Assembly (NCBI GenBank): GCA_945643635.1
Contig: CALZFC010000026.1
Location: 3,378,501-3,442,500 of the forward strand
Source of the DNA: Allodiplogaster sudhausi
Lineage: Eukaryota > Nematoda > Chromadorea > Rhabditida > Diplogasteridae
Reading direction: 5' to 3'
DNA length: 64,000 nt
The notes under the pieces were generated by a model, which was given only the letters and a program-made list of their open reading frames with translations, was not told the DNA's origin and did not search any database. The first letter of the stretch is position 1. Each line of letters begins with the position of its first letter. Below are positions 30,775 to 44,482 of the stretch, piece by piece. A program made the translations under genes and the position numbers.

Positions 30775-31359
30775 CTAGTGCTCGGAATTGATGTTCATCC
30801 CGCCATTGCCATTTGCATGTCCATTCTCGACAGGTTTGGCCGTCGTCTTGGCCAGCCACTGATTCAGCACTTTCTGCCGCGCGTCTTCCTTGTTATACTG
30901 TACGATCTGCTCTCTGCAAAAATTCATTCGTTTTAAATTAATCTTCAAACGGTCACTTCCATTTACTATAATAATAATAAATAAATAAATTAAATTTTGT
31001 TTTGTCATATATCTGCGAAACTAGCTATTTTTTTTCTTTCAGTTTTTCTCGGACGCTTTTTTTGTTTCCTATTAATTTTTTTTCAGAACTCTACCATTGT
31101 TGAGGCTTCCACATACACGTAGAATTCAATCTCTGAATCGCTGTCTTCCTCTCCCCTCTCTCTCTATCTCCCTTTCTCTCTTTCTCTCTAACTCTCTCTC
31201 TCCACTGTCTATTTATGTTATCGTTCCCCTCTCCTTCCCGCCGTGTGATTTCACATTGAACAACGCGAATGCAATCAACAAGCACAAGCACAATCTTTCG
31301 CCTCTCCCATTCGCAATAAACGACTCTTGAGTTCTATTTTGGTTTTCCCTCTCTCTTTC

Positions 31360-31404
<45 letters not shown>

Positions 31405-31854
31405 TGTGAGTGAAAGAGCAGTGGCATTGATCTATGGCTTTGATAGTCTGCGAGAACTGGAGTGAGGGAGAGATGGAAGAGAGAAGCAAAGGAGGATGAT
31501 GATTCAAAAGCGGAACCTGGAGGGAGAGGCGCGTGGCTGACGTGGCATCTGCTGCTTCCGCTTGAGCCACCCGAGGAATGCCGCCTCTGCAGCCAGCCGC
31601 TTCTCCTTCTCTTCCTTCTCCTCGTCCTCCCGAAGTCTGTGCGCACTCTGAAACTACCAATGCAACCATTCACTACAGTTCTTCTCGTCGCACATTCATT
31701 TTCGTCTATCTCTCACTCAAACCTTCTTTACTGGTATTTTCTCTTTTTTTCAAAGATCTCTTCACATGAGCTTGAGAGAGAAGACTGATCAAAACAGAGA
31801 GAGAGAGAGAGAGGGGAAAAGCGAGAGGGAGAGGGAGAGAGAGGGGAAAAGCGA

Positions 31855-31904
<50 letters not shown>

Positions 31905-34463
31905 AATGCCCACCAGTCTCAACCCTTTCCCACGGCACTTGAATATTCGTGCGCTTCAAACGCGACGGACGGGTGCTTTGTGTACTCTGGTCTCATTCTG
32001 TGTTATTCTGTTTAGTGGAACGGCACTTCTTGATGTGCGATTCTCGTCGAGTGCATCGCTGTAAAGTCTTCCGTTCTCCCTCTCTCTCTCTCCCTCTTTC
32101 TCTATTTTTATATCTCTCTCTCGCTCTCTATTTCAATCCTTCCCTCTCCTCTCTCTCTCTCTCCTTCCTGGTACTTATGTGGCTACGTGCAGAGAAGAGG
32201 CGAAAGGGCTGCATTAACAAATGTTGCAGAGGGAGGAATGTGAGTGAGAGACTGAAAAGCATTCCCTTTGCCGTCCGCCCTTCTCCCTCCGATCGTCTTC
32301 TCTTCTTCTGCAGGGGCGAAGAGAAGGAAGCAAAAATTGGTCGAACGAACAACGCGTGCAGCGTGTGGCTGATTGTGAGTGAGTGATTCGCAGCAACGAC
32401 AACAGCAACTTGAGTGAGTGAGAGTCAGAGTCTGTTGGAATACACAGACAGAGGAATGGAGCGGAGAATTGGTGAGGGTGGAAAGGGGGGGGCATGGGTA
32501 GGGGGATGCTCGAGGACAGAAATAGGAGAGGATGGGGAGGGCGAACGTGAACCAAGCAGCAGGCCACATCTCACGCAGCAGACATACACATACACAAAGC
32601 ATGAGAGAAGAGAGGGAGAGAGAGAAGAGAGAGAAGACAGAGAGAGAGCAGAGAGAAAAGGCAGAGAGAGAAGGCAGAGAGAGTAGAGAGAAAGGAGAGA
32701 AGCTAAAGAAAGAGTAGAGAGACACAGAAGGAGCGCGACGCCAGTCATGCGACCTATCAACACAGCGACCGGGCTGCTGCTGTCTCTCCTTCGTCCTCCA
32801 CCCCACAACATTCGGAGTTGTCAACAAGTCAAGAGAAGAAAGAAAGAGCATGGAAGACAGAGAGACAGAGACAGAGAAAGAGAAGACAAGAGAGAAAGAG
32901 AAGACGGGAGCCGCAGACTCCGCAGCCACACTCACCTGCAACAGCAAAGCGTGATCGGGACTTCCCTTTCCCTTAACGACCATACACTGGGGGGGGGAGG
33001 AAGAGGAGGGAGAAAGATTGTCTATCGGAAATTGCACAGCTAGTGCCAAACACTATGTTTATCTCGATTTTGCCAGTAGAGATGAGCCTCGTATGCGTAG
33101 CTTCGAAAAAAAATTAAACATTCACCATATGTATCACACATACAAGACACAAAGACCTTTACGAAAAAAAATCCGCTTGTGAGTGCTGAAGCGGGAAATT
33201 GGCATGTTGAGAATGTGCCGATGCAGAAAGATTCAAGGTTCACAAACAACCAACACTTTCTGCAGCACACCGTGCATTTCTTCACCGAAAAAGAATATCG
33301 TTGTAGAGAAGAAGAAGTAGAATTCTGCTGATCTTTGCAATAACCCGGTTATTCACATGGCAATACATTAGTACGAGAAAGAACGTGCCCTTCCAACGTT
33401 ACGATAGGACTTTAGTTTAGTAAAATTTTCAGCCCACAATGAGTGAAAAAGCCCGGAACATTCACAGAGACTAGGGGAAATGAAGCAACAGTGGAGAATG
33501 GTAGGCAAGCGTGGCAGATGGAGACAGACCGGGACTGGATGAATTCCCCGGAGAGGACGGAGAGAGAGGCGACAGAAGTGCAGAGTGCCGCCGCCTGCCA
33601 CTCTCGCACAGGAAACTGATGCGAGGCAGGCAGGGATCGCGACCACATTTAACATGGCCCGATAGTTGTCTTCTTTGACTAGTTAACAATGACAGATATC
33701 TTTACTAGCCAACCTTTTTTTTGAACAACTGCTATCCTTCTACACTGAGACAGAAAGACGAAGACAATCACAGCTACAATTGTATGTACATATATTCTCT
33801 CTCTCTCTCTCTTTCTATATTTTTCTTGCAATCCTGAGAAAATATTTCATCCATTATCACATGAGCTTACGTACATATTATATTATGCTTGTAAAGGGCT
33901 ATCATTTTGCGAAGACTTGATTCAGAATATTTACAGAATATATACTGGGGTTTGTTTTCTGAATTTCCGGAATCGGATTCAACTGATCGTTTTTATTTCT
34001 GTTCAGATTTGTGAATCCCATTCTAATCCAACTTTTCTATTGCCGAATCTGAGAATTTATGTAGGTACCTTGCGTTAAAGTCGTACAGTTAGATAATCAA
34101 AAACAATTATTCGGACTGGCCAATGCCTGTCTATTCCTGACTGACCGAGCTGCGAGGAGGCCTCGCTGACTGCGATCTCGGCGCGGGCACAGACTTGGGG
34201 CGCGTCCAGGAGGTGCTTCGCGGAGTGGCGTACTGGCTGCGCGAGATGGGCGCGGCGCCGTCCATGCGGGCGCGGCGGCCACAGGACGGAGAGGCGGCGG
34301 CGGCTGGCGGACTGGCAAAGCGACGCCGTTGGGGAGTGGAGGGCTGACTCTTCGCGGTCGGTTTGACCCGCGGACTGCCGCCACTCCCTCCCCCTCCCCC
34401 TCCGCCCCCTTGCGCAGCAGCCCCTCCAGTCTCTGCCACTCCCGCCTCGGGCGTGTTACTCAT
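30775..34463 (-). CDS. Small basic coiled-coil protein, three exons
   Basis: I do not recognise the gene for certain. Exons in coding order: 34463-34146, 31647-31517, 30913-30775, phases 0, 0 and 2, giving 195 aa. The N-terminal exon (about 106 aa) is low complexity: a poly-Gly run near residue 18, then Arg/Ser/Pro-rich sequence (TPQRRRF, RPKSVPAPRSQSARPP), likely disordered and very basic. The second exon is a charged helix (REDEEKEEKEKRLAAEAAF) with LGWLKRKQQ; the third has QYNKEDARQKVLNQWLAKT and a Gly/Asn-rich tail. The twice-seen [L/Q]-W-L-x-K pattern in a Lys/Glu-rich coiled coil resembles CCDC34/MAP9-type microtubule proteins, a weak inference. The 2.5-kb intron is full of CT/GA tracts. 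Confidence 0.6.
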
Positions 34464-36726
34464 CGATTCGCTCCTCGGCTTTCGGCTCCTTCTTCGTTCC
34501 GCTCAAGCTGAGCAGACAAAAGCAGATATGGTTAGCAGAGGAAGCCAAGCGGCCATCATGGGAACGCGAGGCGGATGAGGGGCATATCTGGCCACGGAAT
34601 CATGGATATACTTTGGGGAGCAACAGAGAGCGAGAGAGAGAACCAAAGGTTATAAATAATGAAGAAAAAAGCTGTACATTCAGCACAAATTAAAATTAAA
34701 CGAACGAATAGAAAGCGGAAAGGGTTAGAACTAAAGAAACGGTTCAGTTTATTTACATAAAGAATGACAAGAATATGTTGGCAGTCTTCCGATCATGCAA
34801 GAGATGTAGATTACTCATGAGAAGAGTCATGCTGAAATGACGCGTACAGATCTCCGTGTGCCATCTGCTCATTATTCAGTCAGCAGAACAGACGAAGGAG
34901 CACAATTGAAAGCGTGCTGAGGCCGGCCATGGCCACTCTGGATAAGTTCTTCCTCTTCGGCTTCTCTTCTCCAATAGAAGCGAGAGAGGGGAGAGAAAGG
35001 AAGAGAAAGATACGAGAGAGCGAGAGATAATATAAAAAGAAAGCATTGGAAGGAATGATGGGAAGTACTGCCCCATCTCAAAGAAACTGGGGAAGATTCC
35101 AAGGAGATAAGCTTTGATGGCGCAAGTTTTTGAATCCTCGTGCGAAAGAGTGGAAGGCAAAGGAATTGAATAATGCGAAGAATTGGGCAAGTTGAAGAGG
35201 CAAAAGCAAACTGCAGCGAAGAATAAACAAACGATTGGACAATGCCAAAACTGCGGAGAAGATGTAAAAGGAGAAGACGTCCAGAGCGGCTCAGCTCATT
35301 TGGCAAGAATGATGAGGAAGGAGGAAAGAGAGAGGAAGTAGGAGAGCCGGAGCCCGTTCCAAGCAGGAGGCGAGAGCCATGCTGACTTATCCGATCAGAG
35401 GAGGCACTATTAGGAGGGAAGACGGAAGAAGCCGAGCGAGCACGGACAATGTCATCTCTCATACACGCACATCTACTCTTTTGCGCCATTACAATGAATC
35501 ATCATCCTTTTCGGCACTCTGCGAGGGAGCAATTCCAGGGTTGGCATTGTATGTGGCATCTGAAAGCAGAAGGAAGACTGAAATTGGAAGGAGAATTGGG
35601 AGGAGGGCGAGGCTCATTCCAGTCACTGGCTGCTGCAACGGTCTACGTTGCCTCTGCCGAAGGAAGTGCTACTGGGGAGAGGAGGAAAGAGACAGCGAGA
35701 GTAAGAGAGAGAGAGAGAGAAAATAAATTAGAGATATAGATGACTTAAAGACGAGAGGAAAGCGTGAGAGTGCGGTACATAGTAAGCAGTAGATGAGAAG
35801 GTGTGCATCGTCCACTCGAAGAAGCTTCGTAACATCTGCCAGCTAAGAGCTAGCAAGAAAGAGCAAAGCAACTGCCTCCCATGAAGGAAGCAGCCTTGAT
35901 AGGTCGGCCCATTCTCATATTTGAAGAGAGCTCACATTTCATATGAAATCCCAATTCGTACGTCGGCCTTCCTCTTAGTTCCTCCAAATCAAAAGGACAA
36001 AGACGTCGCTCTCCGGATGTCGAGCACTTTCTGCATGAAAAGCAGTGCCCACTTTACACATACTTGTATTTCGTATTCCTTCGAGTGTATGTAACTTAGA
36101 GTAGATTACAGGAGAAACAATACTTCATTCCCTGTAAATGAGAAGGTTAAAGCCATAAGGAAGATAACGCGAATGTGAAGGGGAACGAGAACGCCGCAAG
36201 GGAACATGTCCAGTGGTACCAGTCAGTGTGGAAGAATATCCTATTCATAGCCAAGAAGGAAAGCTGCCGAACATGAAAAAAAACAGATTCGCAAGTGCGA
36301 GAAAATTGCCGAGCGGAGCTTCGCCCGTTCATGCGGAAGAGTGTATACAAGTACCGATATAGAGGGTGGAGAGTATGAGGGGAACAGAAAGAGAAGGTTA
36401 GTTGCAGGGAAAGAACGGAAGAAAAACCAGAACTAAAAAATGAAGAGATTATAAAAAAACTGAATTTCACACTCGCGTTTTCGCTTAAAACTTCCTAGAG
36501 GCATCAATATCAATTATCGACGATCAGCTCAAGATCATTTCTGTATCACAGTATTATCTCGTTTTACCTAGAAATATATGGAATCGGCAAGCATCTGAAC
36601 TACATATGCCCGGATTTGTACTGAAACAACTAGTTGAGAGAGACACCGTTCATCATCGAACCTACTCAGACAACCGTATGACAATCCTGCAACGTGATAT
36701 GGTAAGAAAGGGGAAAAAGTGCTAGA
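34464..36726. other. Spacer between coiled-coil gene and DGK-epsilon
   Basis: About 2.3 kb without a supported exon on either strand. Composition is mildly purine-rich. It should contain the promoter of the coiled-coil gene and the 3' UTR of DGK-epsilon. Confidence 0.5.
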
Positions 36727-39700
36727 CTATTCGTTGTCTCCGGGAGTGAAGGGAGGAGGCGCCCGGAGGACGAGGGACTGGCACTTGTGGGAGATGGTAA
36801 TGGTGGCCGTCTTCTGCATCCACGCCTCTCCGTCCGACTGCATCGGAAGTGCGCCTTGCAGAACACGCAGAGTAGCTCGGCGGCCCTGGCAGAGACGGAT
36901 CGGAGAGGACAGACCGACCTGCAAGGCACTCCCTATACAACTCCACTCCCATGACTCGTACATAGTGCATATATGTATGTTGTACGTACTAAGCTAGCAC
37001 TGTGGAAAGGGAGCTGAACCTGCAATTGCGCAATGTGAAATGACGAACGAACTGCGAAGACCTCGAACAAGCCATCGTCCACATACTGCGGCATGCTCGC
37101 CTCTCCATCCAGATTCCATACCTGATGCAAATATACGCAATCCTTCTTCTTCAGAGACTATTCAATATTACATGTAGATTATTTTTAAATCTATTCCATA
37201 CCTGATGCAAATATACGCAATCCTTCTTCTTCAGAGACTATTCAATATTACATGTAGATTATTTTTAAATCTATTTCCCCATAATTTACTAATCTAAGCG
37301 TTAAAGAAATCAAAAATGAATGAGAGACAAAGTATCAAGAAGCAGTATGAACAAATAGACTAAAATGATGAAATCCGATCGCGAATACCGACATTAACGC
37401 CGGCGCCCCATGAGGGAATGTTGAGAAAGATGAGTCCTTCGATGTCCGGCAGCTCGATCAGCTGGTCATCCACCCGCAATTCAATCTTTTGATTCAAGCC
37501 ACGACATGCCCGTTCGAAGACATCTTTCGTGCCATAAGTGAAGAAGAGAAACTTGTTGAGCAGACGTGAGGACATGGCCCTTAACATTCAGCATTCATAG
37601 TCAAATAGGACTGAATTAATCTATGACGACCCAATGTCAATTTTTTTCTTACAGTATCCATTTATTTTTTTTACCTTGATTATCCCCAACAAAAAAAGGT
37701 AACCGTGGAAGAGACGACCGCGTGCTCTGCATGCTGAATGTCACCCGTGCGTCAACGCCTATCGAGACATAATTCGTCATTGAGAGACGACTGAAAGATC
37801 AAACGGGAATAGTTAGTCAATCTCTGATCATGATAAAAACAAGAGCTCTGCGACCTGCTCGAAGATCGAACTCCCAATTTCCGAGTTGGCTCAATGAGTA
37901 CATTCCATCGGTCAATAAGCTGCTCTTCAGCAGCTTGGATGTTCGCGAGAACCTTATACCAATATGAAGTAAATAACAGCCAAATATGAGAAGAAAGTAA
38001 AGATGATACTTCTGTTATTAAATTGATCTCCAACCTGTAGAGGAGCATCTCTTCCATCGCTCTCTTTGCCCCAGCAAAGGACTCTGCTCAGGTCGTTGCC
38101 AGTGCCGATCGGAATGACAGCAACCGCCGGAGGGCGACTCAACTCATCAATGTCATCCAGCACCTGATTGCAATTGATGTCATTCTGAAGGCAGTGTCAT
38201 TTTCGAATAAGTGTTAGTGGAAACGAAGACATACCAGAGAGATGGTGCCATCTCCTCCCGCGATCAGAATTCTCGCTTCAATATCCGGATGGTCTTCCAG
38301 CCACCGTAGGGTTCGTCGCATATTTGCTTTGGTGACATCCACAATCTAAACGATATCTCAAGAATGTCAAGATTAAGAAAAAAATAGATTAGGGACATAA
38401 AGGGAAAAAAATACATGTGCATAGACCAGTGAAATAAAAATGCATAAACAAGTAAAAAGAATAAAGAAATATGAAAATGACCTGTATTGGATGCAATACA
38501 TTTCTAAATGCTTTTGCAATGATATCGCCTGCGCCAGAGCCACTTTTTGGGTTCGTGATCACGATAACTGGCCGAAAGTCTTCGACATCAGCAGGCGGCA
38601 CTACCGTTTCGATTACCATCTGCAAAGAAGGTACTATCTTTTCATTCAGGGAAATTTGAAGTCATGACCAAGAAGCATGGTTCCACGAAATGACGTTTTC
38701 AAATGTTATTGCATTAATGCTGCTGTTTCGTAAGCTTCTCTCGTCGTCCACCGCCTTCTTTGTTCAGTTCAAATGACGGTTTTGTCTGGTATCGGTTTTG
38801 TCTGGTATGTACATACCATACATCGTACAAATAAGAGTTCCGCCGAGTGGTCGCTAACAAACCCAAAGACGTACTGCTAATGGTAAGTACATTCGATGTC
38901 AATGATCATTAGAAGCCGACACCTGTTTCTGGTTCCGCGAGCCAGCCTTGCGCACGGAGACGGCGTTGGGAGGAATGAGCGAGCGTCTCGCGGCTCCACC
39001 GTCGCAGTCCTCCTCCAGCTGTCGCTTGCAGTCCGTGTGCACGGCTCGCGAACACCACGCACATCTGCGTGAGAGATGATGAATGAGGAAGAGGATGGAA
39101 TAGAGGGGGACATGCCAATAGGCATCCGAGACATTCTCTTCTCTCAGCCAGCCAGACGGCAGTGCTTGAAGAGAAACTGACCCTTTCGGCATCTCGGTTT
39201 CTTTATCGAGTGATAAAGAGCAGGGGGAAGGAGTGTGCTGAGTCAAGGGAAGCGATTCAAAGCCCTGCGTTTAGAAACTACAGGCGCGCGTCGGTGATGA
39301 AAAGCATAGGGAGCTCCGCCCTTTCATTCCCTCATTCTTTGTTTCTTATGCTTCTCTCTCTCATTCCTTCCCTCTCTCTCTGCTTCAATCGGTTGTCGAA
39401 TTTGGCGGTGAAGGCCTGTGCTGGACCGAAGAAGGCGAAGAGGAGATGCTTATCTGGCCGGCTCTTCCCTCCACACCCTCGTGGATAGTGCTTTATTCAT
39501 TGCTCTCTTGGCTCTTCGCCAACTCTCTCTCATTTCTTACCGATTAGATCACATGCGAAGAGATGCATGCTACTCGCCATGTACATAAGTGTCCCTCCCA
39601 TTCTCGCACACCCTTGTCAGAGGGGATAATAACTGGGCTGGGTGACATACAGGCCCGTCACGCGTTCAAATCAAGAGAGCAAGTTCAAACCCTTTTAATG

Positions 39701-40520
39701 GGCGCAGCAGCAATGTCCTTCGCTGGGCCTTGTTAATTAATATAATTTCAACTTTCTTTAAAAATTTAGAGAAAACAAGTGAAACCTGAAATCTGTCAAG
39801 CCTATTTCTTCGCCGCATGGCTCTCCGCATACCACACAGAAGTCATCAGGCTCCAAGTTGCCCAAGACCTGACGGTGGCGAGAAGGTTATACAGTACAGA
39901 TTTACAAGTGAATTGCAAACCCAATGATGACGCAGCCTCGCCGAAGTCGTTGTCTTTGCATTCACCTTGCATGAAAGTGCCTGAAAACGCGAACCTTTTT
40001 GCAAAATGCTGTAAATTTATGTTGAGATTTAAAACGTTTCCTCGGTATCGCTTTCGACTTAAATGTCCAACAATACCCCCAAAGTTGCATGAAGGATGCT
40101 GTAGATGGGCTAGCCTGAGATGCAGTGTGGAGACAGGAAGGCTCATCGACACGGATACGACAGAGGGCGCATGTGTAGCAGGCCTGCAGGGGCTGCTCGC
40201 ACATGCTGCAGAAGTAGCCACGCTGTGTCCATGGCTCGGCGTACCAGTCATGGCCACCTCCAATTTCACTCTCTATCTTTCGTGGTCATCAGCCAAGCCA
40301 TTACATATCGATTCTAACCAGCTGATTTATGAAAAAGATAAAATGAGATTCACGGCGACGATCAATTTATTTATTTACATACCTAGATCAATCTAAGACG
40401 AAATAAGACCAGCAGAACTAGTAGTTCTGAAAAGAAGCAGAAAGCGTGGCAATTGTCTGTGTCAGAACAGGAAAAGAAAAAAGATACGAATTTAAGGGAG
40501 AGGAATAAAACTACTGCGGA

Positions 40521-40565
<45 letters not shown>

Positions 40566-40932
40566 ACCCAGGCTCTTGCCGGAGTCCACGTACATGTGTA
40601 CATCGCACGGCCAGCAACAACTCAACCAAGAGCCTGTCTTGACAAGAGTGACTTAGAGAGAGAAAACTAATGCTGTTGTCGAAAGTTTAAAATTATCTAT
40701 GATTACATACTATGTATGACGATATCAATGTACACAACTATGCAAAACCACTGTCGTTGTGAGAAAAAATTAAAAGTTATGAGACACCGAACAAACTTTT
40801 GACGACGACCGGATCATGGAGACATGATTTGTCTCTTCTACGCTCGAGAAGTTTGTAGAAGAGAAAGTAGGCGAGGACGCCTGCGCCGGCTGCGAGAGCA
40901 AAGGCCGCGGCGTCCTCAGGCAAACCGGGCAT
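36727..40932 (-). CDS. DGKE: Diacylglycerol kinase epsilon
   Basis: It phosphorylates diacylglycerol to phosphatidic acid at membranes, feeding phosphatidylinositol turnover; the epsilon type prefers arachidonoyl-DAG. Exons in coding order: 40932-40797, 40272-39995, 39868-39786, 39064-38923, 38619-38482, 38345-38235, 38163-38035, 37952-37855, 37790-37704, 37579-37393, 37121-37020, 36918-36727; 560 aa, close to 567 in human. Features: N-terminal membrane segment (AFALAAGAGVLAYFLFY, about 11-27) with basic KLLERRRDK; two C1 domains (CSMCEQPL to RVDEPSCL; FCVVCGEPCGEE to CAWCSRAVHTDC); catalytic half with ITNPKSGSGAGD, the ATP loop AGGDGTISLV and PIGTGNDLSR; accessory half with YVSIGVDARV, SSRLLNKF, YGTKDVFERAC, FLNIPSWGAGVN and PMQSDGEAW. 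The junction after exon 1 and the second exon's end are the least certain. Confidence 0.92.
37115..37274 (-). repeat. 80-bp tandem duplication across a DGKE splice acceptor
   Basis: Two adjacent copies with a period of exactly 80 bases. The unit includes the 3' splice site (gcatcag|GTATGGAAT on minus) and the first bases of the 37121-37020 exon, so the intron now has two tandem acceptors. Confidence 0.9.
40524..40562 (+). repeat. GA microsatellite in DGKE first intron
   Basis: A pure (GA)n run between exons 1 and 2 of DGKE. It is the last long GA/CT tract of the window; the sequence to its right almost lacks them. Confidence 0.85.
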
Positions 40933-40998
40933 TGCTCACCCCCTCTTCCTCCTCTCTACGATGCACAACTCGAGCAGTGCCACTCTTCCTCATCACGT

Positions 40999-41311
40999 GC
41001 CATTCTTCCAGAGCCAACTCAACAAACAATGTGGCTTACTCGTTCTGCGCATTCATCCCTTACATCATTGGCAACTTGCCAACTGAAGTGCCCTGAATCA
41101 TGTTTGCGCGCCAATTCAAACGTCCAGAGCATGCACGATTGAGAAGGCAGAAGGAAGAGCGTGAGTGACTCTCTCGCAGTCACTCTAGCCAAATGCCCGC
41201 TCAGGCAGCGGCCGCTGTCCACGTTCTCTCTACACCTTATCCTCGTCTGTCATCTTCAACTCTCTGCTCTCTCTCCCTTCGTTATCTCTCTACTCCATTG
41301 GCTGCTCCCAT
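40999..41311 (+). repeat. Interspersed direct repeat, copy 1
   Basis: Shares long blocks with 45098-45416 in the same orientation, for example GAATCATGTTTGCGCGCC, CAATTCAAACGTCCAGAGCA, GGCAGCGGCCGCTGTCCAC and TTCGTTATCTCTCTACTCCA. I see no coding content; it could be a non-autonomous mobile element. Confidence 0.8.
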
Positions 41312-41689
41312 CTGATTATCTCCATTTTTTGTTAAATCTCCTCACCTAACAATAAGTGATGTAGTCATTTCTGATTCCTCAAACCCCACAAAAATTCTGA
41401 AGAGTTAACATATTCACTATCGAATTCCGCGTCCTCCGGCGACAAGACGTTCAGTCAGACGAGTTTAATAGTTACTTAACAAGAGAGAGGGAGACGAAAC
41501 GGGCAAGTGGAGAGGGGTCGTCAGGCATCAGGGAAGGGCATGGGTCCAAGGCATGGTGGTCGTCGAGTGAAACAACGTTAACGGGAGCGGAAGGAGGAAA
41601 GATAGCAAGCCGGCTTAAGGCCGATCGCTATACATTAAATCTAAAAATTCTTATGGTCCTGGGTCAATTCCATCTTAATTTCTGAAGAA

Positions 41690-42300
41690 ATGAGCAATGT
41701 CTCTTGCTCTCCCTCTCAAGCTTATCTTTGAATCGTCATTTATGTCTGGTGATGTTCCTATAGCCTGGAAAAAGGCAGTAATTAGGATATAGATGTAATC
41801 TTTGTTCTCACCTTGAAAGGAACGATTATAAGGTTTTTTCTCTCTCTCTCTCACCAAAGTGTCTCCCACTGGCCGTACTCCACATAACTCCACAACAGCC
41901 ATTATTCAAGACAGGATCAAGATATAAAGCGTGGGTGTGTTATCACCCCATTCCCCTTACGATCTCCATTTCTAAGTGCATTAGAAGTACTGCTGATTTC
42001 TGGTATATAAATTTCTCTCTACGACTAGTACATTGAGCGTACTGTTGAGTTCTCGGTATATAAATTTCTCTCCGAGAATAGGCTATCCTTAGTTTTCGTA
42101 GGCGTAGTTCAACATTAGAACTCCTGATGTATAAAAATAAGCTCCTTGAATCCCATTCTTAGACATGCAATTTTGATGTGTTGCACATAGACTTTGCTAA
42201 AGCATATGTATCTCATCCGATATGAGTTCATATATGAAACTCTAATATTGTCACACTATTTAACATTATGTATGCGAATAAAGATAAATAAATAAATATA
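41690..42300 (+). mobile_element. Decayed non-LTR retrotransposon, reverse-transcriptase 3' part
   Basis: Broken frames match the reverse transcriptase of jockey/CR1-type elements in the right order: FESSFMSGDVPIAWKKAVIR (41726-41788), the typical SGxxPxxWKxA block; YHPIPLTISISKC (41940-41979), the NYRPISLxxxxSK block; and LHIDFAKAY (42179-42209), the catalytic DFxKA motif. Stops and frameshifts separate them. The sequence ends in (TAAA)n/AT-rich repeats (42272-42303), typical of the 3' tail of such elements, immediately before the first recognisable KMO exon. The YADD motif was not found. Confidence 0.7.
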
Positions 42301-42356
42301 TATACTCACCTCCACTGCATCTAAATCGAGCATTACCGAACAGATCTCACAATCAG

Positions 42357-44439
42357 AGAATACTCGGTGGTGATTGCGGGCGGGGGTCTGGTCGGTGCTC
42401 TGCAGGCGTGTTTCTTCGCAAAGAGGGGCTGGGATGTGCAGGTGTAAGAGTCACGGTCGGGTTCGATCTCTTCTCCATCTCTTCTTCCCTTTCTTCTTTT
42501 CTCTGCAGATATCCGACAGATGGAGCACTTCCCTGGCCGTACTCTCAATCTCGCCCTCTCATTTCGAGGAAAAGCAGCCCTGGAAGCGGTGGGACTCCAC
42601 GAGTACATCGAGAAGCAAGGTCGGGTTGTGTAATGAAGCTCTCCTACGTCGTCGTGTGGATAGGTCGAGGGAACTAACGAAGTTTTTAGGAAACAACACT
42701 CCTGACCGCAAGAATAAAATAGGGAGAGGAAAGAGAAGTGAGACCGCTCACTATGAGCAAAACTAACCAGACTGACTTATGAAGTCAGGAAAATGATCAC
42801 GTAAGCCTAGCATTGCTTACGTTCGTGCATCCGAATTTGAATGCAAATGATGTGAGTGGAGTGATCGTAACATTTGAAGTTATCTGCTCGAGAATTCTCA
42901 TTCTCTTGTTGCAGGTGTTGAGAGGCACGCGAGACTCGTCTACGAAGTGGAATACCAGTCGCTTAATCGGCAACCTTATGGCCTCCCTGTGGAGGTATCA
43001 GGAGAGGCACACACAAATCGCCGTTCAAAATAGATTTAATTTTTTTTCCATTCCGACTCATTTTGAGCACATCGTAAGCATGAACCACCGTCATTTGAAC
43101 GAAGTGATGGTCGAGGAGGACAAGTCACTTTCTTCTTCCAGCATAAAGTGAAAGGGGTCGACGTGGAGAAGAACGAACTCATCATCAGCAAGTTGGCATT
43201 TTTCATTCGTTCGTCGTCTCCCTTTCTCTTCTTCGGATTCGTCTTCTTTCTTCCTTTCTACCATCACAACCTTGTATTCTAAGTAATGTAATGGAGAAGC
43301 GAGCGAAAGCTGATCTGGTGATTGGCTGTGATGGAGCTCACTCATCTCCAATGTCCTAACCGTCCTTCAACTACTCCCAGGAATACATCGAGCACGGCTA
43401 CATTGAGTTATCCATTCTGCCGAAGAATAACCAAGTCAGTTGATTCGAGTAATCCGAAGCACATTTGGGGACAAGTCTCATTGTCAGCACTGTGTAGTAT
43501 GCGATGGAGCCGAATGTCTTTCATCTCTGGCCACGCGGCTCCTTCTGCCTCATCACTCTCCCCAACAGGTTTACATCTCTTCATTCTCCTCATCATCCTA
43601 GATATTTCGAAATCTCCTGCCAGGGACAAGACGTTTACTGTCAATCTCTTCGCCTCCTTCGCCACTTTCGAGTCCGAGCTGTCGGATCGGGAGAGTGTCT
43701 TGAGCTTCTTCCGCAAGCACTTCAGCGACGCCCTCGAACTGATTACTGAGTCCGTCTTGATGAACAGGATTCCATGGGTCACGGCACCATATCTTGGCAA
43801 TTTCAGAGAACGAGTAGCTGCCTGTTTCGAAGAAGCACGTCCACAGTCGTTGATTTCTCTGAAGTGCTCTCCTCACCACTTCGGAACGGGCTGCTCATGC
43901 CATGGTGCCTTTCTATGGACAGGACATGAACTGTGTTAGCCTCTCACCAATTTTTTCTTCTCTCTCACTTTCAGCTATCTTTCAGGGATTCGAAGACTGC
44001 CCACTCAGCGAGATCCTTGACGAATGCAATGAGGATATCAGAAGAGAGATTAAAAAGATCAATCAATTAATTAAAAATATATTGTTTAGTCAATAAATGA
44101 TATTTACGATTAGAGTCATGGCTTGCTCTCTACACTGAGAGAAGAGTTGTCAATGCTCAGACATGCAATGATCTCTCAATGTACAACTGCAGCGAGGTAA
44201 TTCACTTCTCTTTTATTCTCACAATTAATTTTTTTTATTAAGTTGCGTGATCTGGTAAATCACGCAAGTTACAAGCTACGGCAGAAGTTGGACCTCCTGC
44301 TCACTCGCAGCTTCGTCTGCCTCTCTACTACATGGTCTCATTTACCCGTTTATCTTACTTCGAGATCACTAAAACACGCGAGTGGCAGGACCGGGTAATC
44401 GTTTTCTCTCTTTCATTCTCTCTCTCTCTCTATACATAT

Positions 44440-44482
<43 letters not shown>

